From positions 169,366,334 through 169,430,333 of the forward strand of contig CM040120.1 of assembly GCA_022559845.1 (NCBI GenBank): a DNA stretch of 64,000 bases, in the 5' to 3' direction. The notes below the pieces were generated by a model. It saw only the letters and a list, made by a program, of their open reading frames with translations, did not search any database and was not told the DNA's origin. The position numbers and the translations under genes were made by a program. Below are positions 43,718 through 55,766 of this stretch, piece after piece; the stretch's first letter is position 1, and each line of letters starts with the position of its first letter. Origin of the DNA: Amorphophallus konjac. Its lineage: Eukaryota; Streptophyta; Magnoliopsida; Alismatales; Araceae.

Positions 43718-44965
43718 ATGACTTCTTCTTCTCCTTCTTTCTTCAAGCCTCTTCCTGGCCCAAGATGCTACTCTAATCTGAAGTGGGTGGCTCCCATGGT
43801 AAAGGCCCTCCCTATAGAAGTCACATCCATCCTTAAAGCTTGGCACCTTCAACCACTCTTGGTTTTAGGCAAAAATTTCCAAAAATTATCCTTAGATTGG
43901 CCAAGTATTTCAGCTCTTGTAGAACTATGGCATCCACAAACTCATACCTTCATCTTCCCTTCCTTCGAAGCAACAGTCCTATTAGAAGAGGTAGAGACCT
44001 ACCTAGCCCTTCCTAAGACTAAGGCGGGGGATGAAGACCGGGCTTGCTACACAATCGAGCCTATCGACCCATCCTTGATTTTGAGTGATTTCATCCATAA
44101 TCCAAAGGACGTGAGGACCATGATCAACCCACACCACATTCACTTGATACCCTTGGCGCAATGGATAGTGTCTCATTGTAAAAACAAGTGGGAGAGACAT
44201 GAGGCAATAGCCAAGGCGGTGGCGGTTTGCTTATGCGGAGTCTTCCTTTTTACCACGACTGACCACCTTTTAGACATCCAAAGTCTTAGCATTATTAGCG
44301 GGCTGTGGCGGGGAATGTCCATTTCTCAAGCAGTCCTCCCATACCTCTATGAAGGACTTAGCTCGGCTTGCCTAGGAGGACTTTTGTTCGGCTCCATGAT
44401 ACTCCTTGAGTGCTGGATAGGAGTGAGAGTCAAATTCCAACAAAAGGAAGACATAACTTCAGCTAGCCGAATCTTTGGGAGCCACCCTCTCTTCTTCATT
44501 GGAGGGGCATTTGGATACTCTTCTCAGGTCGAATGCAAGACGGCGGAGAAGAAAACGCGGGATGAATGGCGCCTCTTCTTCAACACTTTGCCAATAGATA
44601 AGTTCATCATGCGGCCACGAATCCTTCGAAGCACTCTTCTTAAAATACCGTGGCGTCAAAGCTTGGACCTCCAGCTAGTGGGGAATACCACCATGGCGAT
44701 CTATAACCCGCACCGGTGCCATCTTCAGATCGGACTTCCAAGAACCGAAGCTCCTGCACTATCACACTACCCTCCCCTTCTACCTAGGAAGATGGGGACC
44801 GAGGAAGACGACAGAGCAGTACGGACCGCGCTGACCATGTGGGAGATCAGCAAAGTGCGCCCGTGGCGAGAAGAAGTTGAAGAGGACGACGCAGCACGCC
44901 GTGATTACGTGAAAGAGTTGAGAAGAATCTGCCCTCTTGCGGATAAGAAATTGAATGTGCCTTGA
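43718..44965 (+). CDS. Intact PMD-like (DUF7745-type) ORF, antisense in Xb
   Basis: 415 residues, single exon, ATG at 43718, TGA at 44963. N-terminal half: ILKAWHLQPLLVLGKNFQKL, then LVELWHPQTHTFIFPSFEA and LEEVETYLALP, the pattern of plant-specific PMD/DUF7745-like proteins found with retrotransposons (a 'size of the crop, then LEEV' helix arrangement). Middle: hydrophobic helices (VAVCLCGVFLFTT, LGGLLFGSMILLECW). C-terminal third: HPLFFIGGAFGYSSQVECKT and a charged tail (REEVEEDDAARRDYVKELRR). It runs opposite to pol and lies between pol and the 3' LTR, as do the antisense accessory ORFs described in Tat elements. A diverged, truncated copy is at 60053-59488 in Y. No stop or shift in this copy. 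Molecular function unknown. Confidence 0.8.
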   Translation: MTSSSPSFFKPLPGPRCYSNLKWVAPMVKALPIEVTSILKAWHLQPLLVLGKNFQKLSLDWPSISALVELWHPQTHTFIFPSFEATVLLEEVETYLALPKTKAGDEDRACYTIEPIDPSLILSDFIHNPKDVRTMINPHHIHLIPLAQWIVSHCKNKWERHEAIAKAVAVCLCGVFLFTTTDHLLDIQSLSIISGLWRGMSISQAVLPYLYEGLSSACLGGLLFGSMILLECWIGVRVKFQQKEDITSASRIFGSHPLFFIGGAFGYSSQVECKTAEKKTRDEWRLFFNTLPIDKFIMRPRILRSTLLKIPWRQSLDLQLVGNTTMAIYNPHRCHLQIGLPRTEAPALSHYPPLLPRKMGTEEDDRAVRTALTMWEISKVRPWREEVEEDDAARRDYVKELRRICPLADKKLNVP

Positions 44966-45142
44966 GTTTATTTTGTTCATGAGAGAAGTTGTTTGTTATT
45001 AACAATCAAAGTTGGAATCTTTATGAATGTTATATTTCATTTAATCTTGCTTGAATGAGATGATATTGGCTTAGTTGAATGAGCATAAGTTTTGTGGGTT
45101 GATTGGCTAGAATGATGTGAAGAGGCAGAGCCTCTGGAGGAT

Positions 45143-45391
45143 GTAACGGATGGGCGGTGGGCCGCTGTAAAGAACGACGGTCTAATGATGAGCCGTCAGA
45201 ACGAAAGCATTATCAATCCTGCTCTCTGAAGCAAGTAACGGATGGGAGATGGGCCGTTATATATAAACGACGGTATAGACCAGACCGTCAGAGCGATAAT
45301 GGTTGATGAAATAAAAGCCCCATGCCTGAAAGAAGCGACGGCCGAAGGGAGACCGTTATATTCATGTGGCGGTCTGGAATTGAAGCGTTAC
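45143..45391. repeat. ACGGTC inverted-repeat cluster downstream of the PMD-like ORF
   Basis: Arms such as ACGACGGTCTAATGATGAGC...CGTCA and ACGACGGTATAGACCAGACCGTCA. The homologous cluster in Y is 59061-59310 in reverse orientation. Confidence 0.82.
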
Positions 45392-45629
45392 AGCCTTTGA
45401 CCTGCATTTTTGTGAATTATCACTTTGAACTTGTCATGTTGCCTGTACACACTCAAACATGAAACAAGTTAGATCTGTTCTTAGACTCAACCCCTTGCCT
45501 TGAAGCAAGTTAGAGGATGACCATTTCTTGATATTTGGTCAAGGGGTGGAGCCTTATTAAATAGGCGGAAAGCATAATGAAAATGCAATGTATGCCATGC
45601 AGATGAGGGAGTTTTGGAAAACATCTAAT

Positions 45630-45780
45630 TTTTGTGGGATTTTCGCAGATATTTGGTCTTTTTGGATTTTGGAAATATTTTGGGTTTTTAGATTTTTGAA
45701 ATATTTGATGTTTTTGGATTTTGAAAATATTTGATGTTTTTGGATTTTGAAGATATTTGATGTTTTTGGAGTTTGAAAAC
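45630..45780. repeat. AT-rich minisatellite in Xb 3' region
   Basis: About five imperfect copies of a ~27-base unit (AATATTTGATGTTTTTGGA). Y has about nine copies (58560-58815), so the copy number is variable. Confidence 0.8.
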
Positions 45781-46461
45781 CAGTGCCTCCCTAGTAACAC
45801 GATCTCTTCCTTGTTCAGAATCAGAAGTCCCGAGGTTGGTGTGTAATACGGGTGACAATCCCTGGCCAAGGCCCACTTCTCATGACGGTGTTTTTAACAA
45901 GGCCATACCCAAGGTACTAATCTTGGTCCTAAAAGAAAAAAGGAACATGGGGGTAAGCTTAGGCCAGATATGGAAGTTTTTAGGACTTGATTTCTTCACC
46001 GTACAACCCTGTTAGAGATTTGGTCTGTTGCGCCGGGGCTTTGTGTCCGTCATCGAACCTTCGTCCATTCTAGGCATGCATTCGACCGGGCTCATGACGT
46101 CCCGCGGGGAACTATACTGCCACTCTTATCATGCCTAGCTTTTCTATTTTTGCATTCCTGGAGTTTTGGAATAGTACACTTTTGAGATGATGCTTTTGAT
46201 TTTGTCGCAAAGATTACCCCTTTTCTTTTCCTTTCGTTTCTTGTGGCGTCAGGTCATAACGGACTTGCCCCTATTTGAGACCTCCTCTCGTTAGGGTGTT
46301 TGGATTATTTGTCGCCTCCTTATTCACTTCTTGCCCCTGGATTCAGCCGAAGAATGAAGCGGACAGGGACTTCGATTTTCCCCTAAAGCATGGCCGAGGA
46401 GAAACGGTGTCTTTTAGAATCGGAAAACCTGACCAGGGATGTCGTGTAGTGTGTCATTGCC

Positions 46462-46979
46462 TTACTCGGGACCCTTCTTAGAACAGGAAGGAGTATCTTG
46501 CTGCCAGGGAAGCACGTGGCTTAGACTCGAAGGAAAGAAACGCTTAAGATACAACTCATTCCATGGGTGAGAGAGCTCCTCACCTTCCACATTTATTAAA
46601 CGATAAGCATTCCCTGGATAAGCTTCTTTTACGACAAACGGTCCTTCCCAGTTAGGTTGTAATTTAGACCTTGGACCTGCAGACCGAATGAATTTGCATT
46701 TCAAAACCATATCACCTTTTAGAAACTTACGTTCGATTACCTTCTTTTGAAAATAACGTGAAACCATCTTTTGATAAACGGATACGTGATCGGCCGCGTT
46801 CATCCTATTCTCATCTAAGAGTTCCAGCTGGACCAGCAACGCCTCTCGACGTTCATCGAGATTAAGTTCCTTATCGAGCTGCACTCTAAGGGAAGGGATC
46901 AGGATCTCATATGGGAGCACCGCCTCCATCCCGTAGGTAAGAGAATAAGGAGTTTGTCCCGTAGGGGTACACACGGAGC
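46462..46979 (-). pseudogene. Xb integrase C-terminal part
   Basis: Minus strand from the junction: TPTGQTPYSLTYGMEAVLPY, then a long helical region and KLQPNWEGPFVVKEAYPGNA, matching Y at 57371-57816 almost residue for residue. Compared with Y the terminal stop (TAG) is TCG, so the frame runs on about 20 residues to 46462. The catalytic core lies beyond the Y insertion, outside the window. Confidence 0.9.
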
Positions 46980-48728
46980 TGTTGACACCCGTTTTATACC
47001 CAATAAGTCGGGTCATCTCCTTATTCATTCTATATGATGCTCCAAGTTGTTCACTCTTCATTGAGTCTCTTGATTGGTTGAAGCCTATTTCTTGGGTCTT
47101 AACTCCGTGATCGGATATGGTTCCTTGTGGCTACTTCATTGGATGAATCTTAGCAATGCCTCTATTCCTTTTTGATCTCCATTTTGATAATAACGGTCGG
47201 TCCTAGGCGCGTTGTTTCATTCTGACGGATGGGTCCTGGACCGTTACTCTTTGAAGAGTCCTAAAACTTAAGGCCTCGTTTTAAAGCTTATCCTTTTGAT
47301 TACACGTTGATAATAACGGTCTGTCGTGCAGCCGTTGTTTCATTCTAACGCCCTATGCCTTAGCCGTTGCTTCCTTGCATAGTCCAACTTGTTGGGTCTT
47401 CTTCCCGTTGATCTTATCTTTTAGGGATAAGGTTGATAGTAACGGATGTTCCTTGGTGCGTTATTTCCAAGTGGCGGTATGTCGTGTGGCCGTTTCTTCC
47501 TTCAGAGAGTCCTAACAGTTCAGGCCTTTTCTCTGCTACTCCGTGGCCGAAGATAAGGGTTTGGATTGACGATATCTCTTTAAAATCTGATCCTCAGGAC
47601 CTTCTGTTTGATTCTATGGACTCTTGGTGATATTATCTTTGGGGATTTGGTAAGAGTTATCCCTTTATCTTGTTGAATTATCCTCTGCTTGACCTGAGAG
47701 TTTGAGGGTCTATAAATAGAACCCTTGACTTCATGGCCCAGGGGGAGGAGGATTTTGAAATTCACGACGAAGTGCTGCCGAACTCAGGAGCCATCTTCAT
47801 CCAAGAGGAACTGCTTCCCACGTTCATCCATCTCATAATCAAGGGAGTACTTTGGTTTTAGTCTTTCAAGTTTATCATCATATGCTTAAGTTCTTCCCTG
47901 GTTTTTCCTCAATCAAAGCATTGTCCCTCCTCTTTCTCCACGTTTTTTCACTGTTCTCTAAGCATCCAAACATCCTCCTAATCTTTTGAAAACGCCCAGA
48001 GGGGTTAAAAAACCAAAAACTCACCGGTAATCCCCTTTCCTTTTGATGTCCTTAAGTTCTTTGAGAATTGATGCTATATTATTGAAAGGGCTAATTTGAG
48101 TTGTTTTGTTCTTGTCTTCTACATCTTTGGCAGGTTTACAGGTTCACCAGTATGAGGCCCAAGTCTTCTAGCCGGCTGGAAGAGTTGGAGTTAAAAGAAT
48201 CTACACTTTGCTACTGCAGGTTATTTGACGGTCTGGTGCAGGCGCGTCATCTTCTCCTGGCGGTCTATCGGGTGGCCGTTACTTTCCAAGTAACGCACAG
48301 GGTCCTGGCCGTTATTTCTAGTTGACATGCAGGTTCTCTTTGGTTTCCTCTCCCGTGGGCGGGTGCTTCATCCACCTATTTCCAAGGTATTTACAGGTCT
48401 TTTGCTTGTTTTTACTTTGGTGGCGATCACATCTTTCCTCAGTCTTGGGCATTAGCTTTCTCATTCATCACATATCTCTTTTATTTTCTTGCTTGCTCCA
48501 CCCCTTGCGGTGTGTTTTATTTACTCTTTTGCTCCATGCCCCGGCGCCTATTTTCCCTTTTCTTTAGCGTAGTTTGAGCGAGATAGCATGCCCATGCTAG
48601 AGCTAGCTTTGATTGCCTAGGTTCATGATCACATGTTCATAGGTTAAGAGCGGATCTTTGATTACTTGCTTGTCATTTCATCATTCAAAACCCCAAAGAA
48701 AAGATAGATAGGCAAAATAAAATCAACA
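46980..48728 (+). repeat. 5' LTR of Y
   Basis: TGTTGACACCCG...AATCAACA, 1749 bp. TATAAATA at 47711-47718. ACGGTC clusters at 47191-47370, 47441-47494 and 48226-48316. Closely similar to both X LTRs. Confidence 0.93.
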
Positions 48729-49795
48729 GATAATGTTTTGGCGATCACGATGGGACAACTTGTGCCAATCGTGCTTTTGATTCCTGTTTGAACCTGCCAT
48801 CATCTGCCTATTTGGTTTCCCTTGGATTTCTCTCTTATTCTTGCTGAATCTGGTTTTCTGAGTAGTGTGACGGCCCTGTGTCCCTGCGCTACAGACCTCT
48901 GACGCAGGGGCATTAGACCGCCACTTTTGTTCTGCTGTGTGAGCTTCCACGGGTTTTCCTGATATTTCTATCCGATTTTGGCTCTGGCTCATTTGACGGA
49001 CCCATCTCCCTGCGTTATATTATTTCTGGCGGTCTGGCCTTCTACCGTTATTTTACTCTGACGCAGGGTTCTTAGACCGTCATACTCCTGGCAGGTACGC
49101 ATCCGAGGTGCATTTACTTCCGCAGTTTCTGCTGTGATTTGGTGCTTGGGTGATACCTGACTTTCTCCTTGCTTTGTTCATATATTCATATCATTGTGTG
49201 CATCATTGATTGCTAGATTTTAGGCTAGACTTTGCATGCACTCCGGTGCACATAGGGTCATTCATCTGGTCATATCTTAGATTGCATTTTCCTACCTTGT
49301 TGTGAGGACCTCTCGTCTCCATATTCCTTGGGGCCGACTAGGAAATCACACCAGGGACCTCCATAAGCCACCGCGAGCCATGGATTCCCACACGGACGTC
49401 GGGCTGGTTGTACCTTTCTCATCCCGTCTAGGGTTGCATAAGTGAAGGAGTGATTACACTTAGAGTCAAACCAAGTCTCATACCCATCTCCTGCTAGGAA
49501 CCTATTGTTGAGAGCACATACTAATCAATTCACTAAAGTTCCGAAGGAGCAATCACAAGAATTGGGTTGCATCATCTTAAACAACTTGGTTGCCTTTGAG
49601 TGTCTTCATCTTTTATCACTTGCATCTTGTTAGAATCACCTAAGTTTGGTTGCTTATTGTGTGTTTTTGTGTTGGTTGTTTTTGCATTTTGTCAAGGTTA
49701 GCAGTTGCATGTGGAGTTATTTTCGTTCATCCGAATCATCTCCTCAAGTCAATTCCTTCTTCACATTCTATTCCAATCCTCTTTTCGAGTCCACC
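48729..49795 (+). other. Y primer site and leader
   Basis: TGGCGATCACGATGGGAC at 48739-48756 is the primer site. Two further ACGGTC-type clusters (48868-48925, 48993-49082) lie in the leader. The remaining sequence is non-coding up to the gag ATG. Confidence 0.7.
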
Positions 49796-52700
49796 ATGGC
49801 ATGCTTTAATCCTCCCCGCTCCCAAGAGGACTCCCTTCCTCAAGGGCTCCTTGAGAACCCTCCTAGGGTTGTTACCTTTTCCTCCGGGGAGGGGACTACC
49901 CCTCTTCCATCCTCCACTTCTATGGAAGGTGGTCAAGCTACCTCTTCTTTCTCCACTCCTTCCGCGGGCTTCGTCCTTCAGATGATGGCCCAATTGGATC
50001 CGGCCCAACTCCAAGTTCTTTATCAGACCATGCACGGGTCCAACACATCTCCTTCTACCATCATCCAAAATCAATCCAATCCTTCCACTGTTGAGCTCCC
50101 CGCTCAGCCCATTCCAATTGATCTTACTCTGGTCCAACCACGGACCATCACTTTCACGGGCATGGAAATGGGCCAGTCTTCCAATTCGGCCCAACAATCT
50201 TTCGATAAGGGAAAGTCGCCCATCCCTTCTTTTATTCAAATGGATCATCACATATCTGCTCCAGTAGCTCCGCAAGTTCTCATGGGCCCTTCCGACTTCT
50301 TACGCTCTCAGCAAGGGGCGGCCCAAGCTTATCCTAATTCGGGTCAAGCTTATGCCCAATATCCTTCTTACGGGGCCCCCATCCCTACCGTTTATCCCTC
50401 CACTCCTTCATGTGGGCACCCACCTTCTGCCACAACCATTCCATCTGCTCCTCACATTCAATCAGCATCTTTCGCCGCCCCTGCTCCCTCTCGAGAGCAG
50501 GACTTGCTCGACAAGTGGGCCGCCATGCAGTAGCAACTCGATTTCCTCCAGAAGCAGGTTGGCCCACAATCTTTGGCCGATATTCCTGTTCCGAGCTTCC
50601 AGAATATCCGATTCCCTCCTCAATCAGAGCTCCCCAACTACCGCAAGTACGACGGGAATAGCAACCCCTTTATTCATGTGAGGGATTTTCTATATGACTC
50701 GGCGCAATTCCAGTATGATGATCGCCTTATGGCGTATTTATTTTGCCGATCTTTAGATGCTGTTGCTCTAGAATGGTTCTATTCTCTACCACTGGAAGAG
50801 GCTGAGAGTTTCAAGGTAGTCAAGGACAAGTTTATCCAGCGGTTCCAAGACAGGGTCGGCCCAGAATACTCGTTCACAGATCTGGTGGCCGAGAAGATGA
50901 AACCGGACGAGGAGTTTGCCACTTATGCAGACAGGTGGAGACAGATGGCCGCTAGAGTGCCTGGCCACATCCCAGAGGAAGAGAAGGTCAAGCTGTTGAT
51001 TTCAAATGCTACTCCAACCTTCCGGAACATCCTGGCAATGAACGACATAGCCAACATGCATCAGCTCTACAGTCGGGCGCGCTTCATCCAGACCCAGTTT
51101 AAGGATTCCCCCATCCACTCTTTATTTGAAAACCAAAAGCCCAAGTACCACAAGAAGCCACAAGGGCCGGTTACCGAGGGGGTCCCGACAAATGAACAAG
51201 TGCAAGCCGTTGCCTTCCCATTCCAGGCCGCACCATTCCGCTTCCCCCAAAACCCCCGCAATTCCCATGACCCCGCTACACAAAACTTCCAGGCAACCCC
51301 ACAAAACCCTCCGCCTACCTTTGTCACTCCACAAAATGCCTTCATCAATCCACAACAACCACCACCTCCGCAATACCACAATGTCCCTCCACCTAACAGC
51401 TATAACAACAACCCTAACAGCAAGCGCCCAGCTCCCAGGAGAGCACAGTACCCTTCATTGCCAGAGACACTTACAGATATCTTCTCCGCCCTCATGTCAG
51501 TGAATGCGATCCAACTTCCTCCAGAACGGCCTACTTGGAACCCAGCCATTGATCAGACTAAATATCGTATGTTCCATAGGCAGCCGGGCCATACCATAGA
51601 AGGATATTTTCAGTTCCGGGATCTGGTATATGATCTCCATGAAGGGCAAAGAATAGATTGGGCCGCAATGCATCGGGCCATTATTGAGATCAAGGAGAAA
51701 AGAGGGCAGCAACCGAGGCCACAAGTGCAGCAGCAACAGGCACCGCAGCCGCAGCAGCTACCACAACAGCAACCACAGCAAGTACAGGACCTGGGCATCC
51801 ATCAGAATCCGATGCCGAACCACCCACCTGCTCTTCTGCAGCAGCCGCCAGCACCAGCACAAGTAAACGTGGTCCAACCACCGGCCCCCAATGCCGGGTG
51901 GTCTTTTGATGATGACAGTGCCGCACCACAAGTCATGGCCCTCCACCATAACCACCGCAGTCCTCTCACTCCCTCCTTCATCCTTCCTGCACACCCAACA
52001 TCCCCTCCATTCATCCTCCCAATTTCACACGCTTCAGCAAATTCCTTACCACCCACCGTTCCATCATACCCTCCCCCACTTAACCCCGTCACCGTCATCA
52101 CACCACCATCCAACCCTTCATCCATCCTTACCCTTCCGCTAGCCTTCCCTCCACCCGCGTCGACACTCATCACCACCCTGCCTTCCACCAACCCTTTGCC
52201 CATCATCCGCTCATCACCCACTGCCACCACCAACCTTACGCTCCACCAAACCGTCTCCCCCGCACCACCTGTTCCATTCATCCACCCCGCAGGGCCCATC
52301 ATACTATCTTCAGATGCTGCAGCGAATTGTGCTCTGAGGAGCGGGAAGATGTTCCATCAGAATTACCCCACTACTTCTAATCCCCAGTCCTCCCAGCCAA
52401 CGGCCGAGCATGAAGAAACTGAACCGCTGCCAGGTACTCAATATGACTTGTTACATCATCTAGACCGGGTGCCCGCTAAAATATCTGTGCTAGAGCTAAT
52501 CAAAAGGTCTACCCTTCATCAAGATGCACTAAGAGACTTTTTACAGAAGGTAATGGTCAGTGAAGATATGGCAGTCGACAGCTTACCGACCGCACTAGCA
52601 ACCATTTCCAAAGGGCCGGCAATTACGTTTTCAGAAACTGAGCTAGCACCTCCGGAAGCTTGGCAAATGCCGCTCTGCATTACAATCACTCTGAACAAAG

Positions 52701-53980
52701 TCAGCATTGAAGCAGTGCTGGTTGACACAGGGGCTTCAATTAATGTTTGTCCACTTAGCACCCTCCGAGCGTGCAACATATCTGAAGAGTTACTGCGGCC
52801 TACCCCCACCACTATAGCAGCGTATGACAACTCGAGGCGAGCGTGTCACGGGGTGATCACCATTCAGGCAGAGCTCGGGCCCCTTATAATGGCCGTGGAA
52901 TTCTATGTGCTCGATATCGACCCTATGTTCAAGGCTATCCTGGGTCGTCCGTGGATCGATACACTCGGTGCCGTGCCCTCCACCGCACATCAGTGCGTCA
53001 AATTCCCCTTCCAAGGGAGGGTCGTCAAAGTTAAAAGCCTGTCCGCGGTACAGACAGTTAAGGCCATATCAGAGCAGGTTCTTCCCACACTTTGGCCAAG
53101 CAGCCGGCCCGTTATATCAGTGCTAGATCTGAATTTTCCTTGGGCTTACACAGCTCCCAAGCTCATCACTACTCCAGTTAACGTCAAAGTGAAGCCACAG
53201 ATTCGAGATTCCAAGGGCTGGAACATCATACTGAAGCTAGGCTATCAACTGGGGAGAGGCCTCGGTGTGCAATTACAAGGAATGACCAGGCCCATACCCA
53301 AGGGAAGAAAGATGGGCAGGAGAGGTCTCGGCTACAATGAGACAGCATTATCAATGATGGGTGATTCTGGGCCACTCACATGGGATTATCGTCGACATTT
53401 TGTCAAGGGGCCTCTCCAGCCCGGCACATTAGCTTCAAAACAAGTTCAGTTAGAAAAAGATGCAGTCTGTCCGATTACCAACCTGCCCCCATTGCCGGGA
53501 GGGTCAGATGATGATATTCTCGACTATGGTCAGGCCTTGCAGGGGCTCTTTCATGAGGAAGAATGTCAAAAGTGGCAAGGGGTTCGGCTTGTGCAGTGGA
53601 GGCCGAAGAAGCAGCCCATTGTTGATTTACAAAAGGAGGGGAGCTCTCCAATTGCCTTTTCTTGGTCTCCCTCACGCCTCCAATCTATTTTCCAGCAAGG
53701 GGACTTCATACCCCACCTTCCTCCTATCGTAATCAATCCATCCTTTATTGATCCGCCAGAAATTCTATTTGTTCCTTGTGCTTACGGGGGGTGCTCACCC
53801 ATTGATCTATCCACTCTCTTCACTCCTCCTCCTCCCAACGCCCAACTCCACGAGATGTGGTTCTCTTCTTCTGATCCTTTCTTTGACTGCATTTTTCCCG
53901 AGCTGTTCCCTATGCAGCTCCCACCTCCTCCATCTTGCTGTGTAGTCTCCGCTGATCTCCAAAAAAAACGTCAAATTTGA
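49796..53980 (+). pseudogene. Y gag-protease with G-patch
   Basis: ATG 49796 (CCACCATGG). One frame of 1,395 codons is interrupted only by TAG at 50531 (CAG in Xa). Order: Pro/Ser-rich N-terminus; gag capsid domain (about residues 310-450, EWFYSLPLEEAESF); long Pro/Gln-rich linker with a cysteine-motif relic (FHRQPGHTIEG) in which the flanking cysteines appear replaced by Arg and Tyr; protease VDTGASINVCPLS (52726 on) with ILGRPWIDTLGAV; then a G-patch-like segment (GWNIILKLGYQLGRGLGVQLQG, split at its glycines, about 53218-53280). Betaretroviral proteases carry a comparable G-patch. The frame ends one base before the pol ATG. Confidence 0.88.
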
Positions 53981-53981
53981 A

Positions 53982-55766
53982 ATGGAGATTTCAGTGGAAG
54001 ATTACGCTATCCTGTCGCCATCCTCCTCCCAGGGGCACGAGTCCCCTGCGCCTTCCCTTCCACTAGGCCTTCTGTCTCCTAGGTTAGGATTAGGGTCCGT
54101 CGAGTCTAGGGAATTAGAGTTAGTTAGATCTAGAGAAGTAGGGTCTTGTTCCAGGTTGTCCAACCCTTCCTCTGCTGAGCCGCGCTCGGTGGCGCATCCT
54201 TCCCGATCTGTTCCTGATAGGTTCTTGCAAGATTTAGCTCAGCGATCCCATGCTCTTTTGAAGTGCCCGGAATTTGTTGCTACAACAATTGTGATTGAAG
54301 ATGAAGAGGAAATAGAAGGGGTATGGTGCGATGACGGATTAGGCGTCTACGAGATCTTGGATGAAAAGGATCCAATAGATGAAGATAGCAATGTAGATGA
54401 CACCGGCGACCTATATGCACAAGGATTGAAAAGATTCGACGAGCCGTCGACGTCGGTGGACGAACCTACAAAGGAAATCAATCTAGGAACCGAAGAAGAC
54501 CCAAGGCCCATCATGATTGCTGCTAATCTCCCTTCACAAGTAGAAGAGGAATTGATTAAGGTTCTAAGGGAGTATAGCGATTCCTTCGCCTGGTCTTATG
54601 AGGACATGCCAGGTCTTGACCCCTCTTTAGTGGAACATCGACTCGTGCTTAAACCAGGGGCAACACCTGTGAAACAAAGGTCAAGGAGATTTCACCCCCA
54701 CATGGCCTTGAGGATCAAAGAAGAGGTCGACAAGCTATACAAAGCCAGATTCATCAGATTAGTTTTATATCCTCAGTGGGTGGCAAACATAGTCCCTGTT
54801 CTTAAGAAAGATGGAAAAGTGCGCATATGCATTGACTTCAGGGATCTTAACAAAGCATGTCCCAAAGATGATTTCCCGCTACCCCATATAGACGTCCTAG
54901 TGGATAATACAGCCGGGTATGAAGCTCTCTCATTCATGTATGGATACTCGGGCTACAATCAGATCCGTCTCGCTCCGGAAGATCAAGAGAAAACTTCCTT
55001 CACCACGTCCTCGGGCACGTATTGTTATGTGGTTATGCCATTCGGTCTGAAGAACGCAGGCGCCACCTATCAAAAGGTGATGATGGCCATCTTCTACGAC
55101 ATGATGCATATCTATATGGAAGCTTACGTGGATGACATCCTGGTGAAGTCAAGAACTAAGGAAGAACACCCCTCTATCCTAGCTAAGGTGTTGCAAAGAG
55201 CCAGGGAGTACAAGCTCAAGATGAATCCGAAGAAGGGCGTATTCGGAGTCTCCTCAGGGAAGCTGCTAGGGTTCATAGTGAGCAAACAGGGGATCCAGAT
55301 TGATCCTAATAAAGCACAGGCCGTCATGGACATGCCTCCGCCAAAGAACATTACGGAACTTCAAGGATTGATTGGTAGATTGCAATTTATCAGAAGATTC
55401 ATATCCCAGCATTCTCAAAGGTGCCGTTCGTTTTATGAATTACTTAAGGCGGGGGTCAAGTTTGAATGGAATGAAGATTGTCAGAAGGCCTATGAGGACC
55501 TCAAAGAATATCTATCCAATCCCCCGGTTCTGCAACCTCCTGTCCCTGGGAAACCCCTAATCCTATACATCTCGGTTATTGAGGACTCCCTAGGGGCAGT
55601 TTTAGCACAAGTAGATGATGAAGGGAAAGAGCGGGCTGCTTACTACCTTTCTCGGTTGTTTAATCCAACTGAATCCAAGTACACCGCTGTGGAGAAAACT
55701 TGTGCCGCCTTAGTGTGGGTAGCTCAGAAGCTTAAACACTACTTCCTTGCCCACCAGTTAGGTTGA
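53982..55766 (+). pseudogene. Y pol: reverse transcriptase and first RNase H
   Basis: ATG 53982, one base after the gag-protease stop. Acidic N-terminal extension, then RT: LKPGATPVKQRSRRFHPHMA, VLKKDGKVRICIDFRDLNKA, FGLKNAGATYQ, AYVDDILVKS (YVDD intact). Motif A, normally Met-Asp-Gly, reads Met-Tyr-Gly (SFMYGYSGYNQI), so a catalytic aspartate is lost. Connection and degenerate first RNase H follow (AAYYLSRLFNPTESKYTAVEK). A frameshift near 55760 ends the frame. Confidence 0.92.

Larger units (their letters stand above)
29967..46979 (-). mobile_element. Tat-lineage Ty3/gypsy element Xb with antisense genes (3' half in view)
   Basis: Minus-strand order from the right: integrase C-terminus (46979-46462), long 3' region with two antisense (plus-strand) PMD-like genes, polypurine tract (31746-31760), LTR (31745-29999), then primer-site sequence (29987-29970). 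Without the 6.3-kb W insertion the stretch between integrase and LTR is about 8.4 kb. Membership of 43700-46979 is supported by the inverted homologue in Y (57380-60053), and of about 31746-32650 by the diverged homologue in Z (62240-63139). The middle, which includes the seven-exon gene, has no second copy here. Confidence 0.8.

Noticed and set aside
43718..44965. Envelope-like gene because of its place between pol and the 3' LTR and its hydrophobic helices
   Set aside because: It is antisense to pol, has no signal peptide or clear membrane anchor, and its motifs fit PMD/DUF7745-like proteins.
50573..52302. Overlapping ORFs of 60-170 codons opposite or out of frame to Y gag-protease
   Set aside because: They mirror the Pro/Gln-rich gag linker; biased composition opens other frames.
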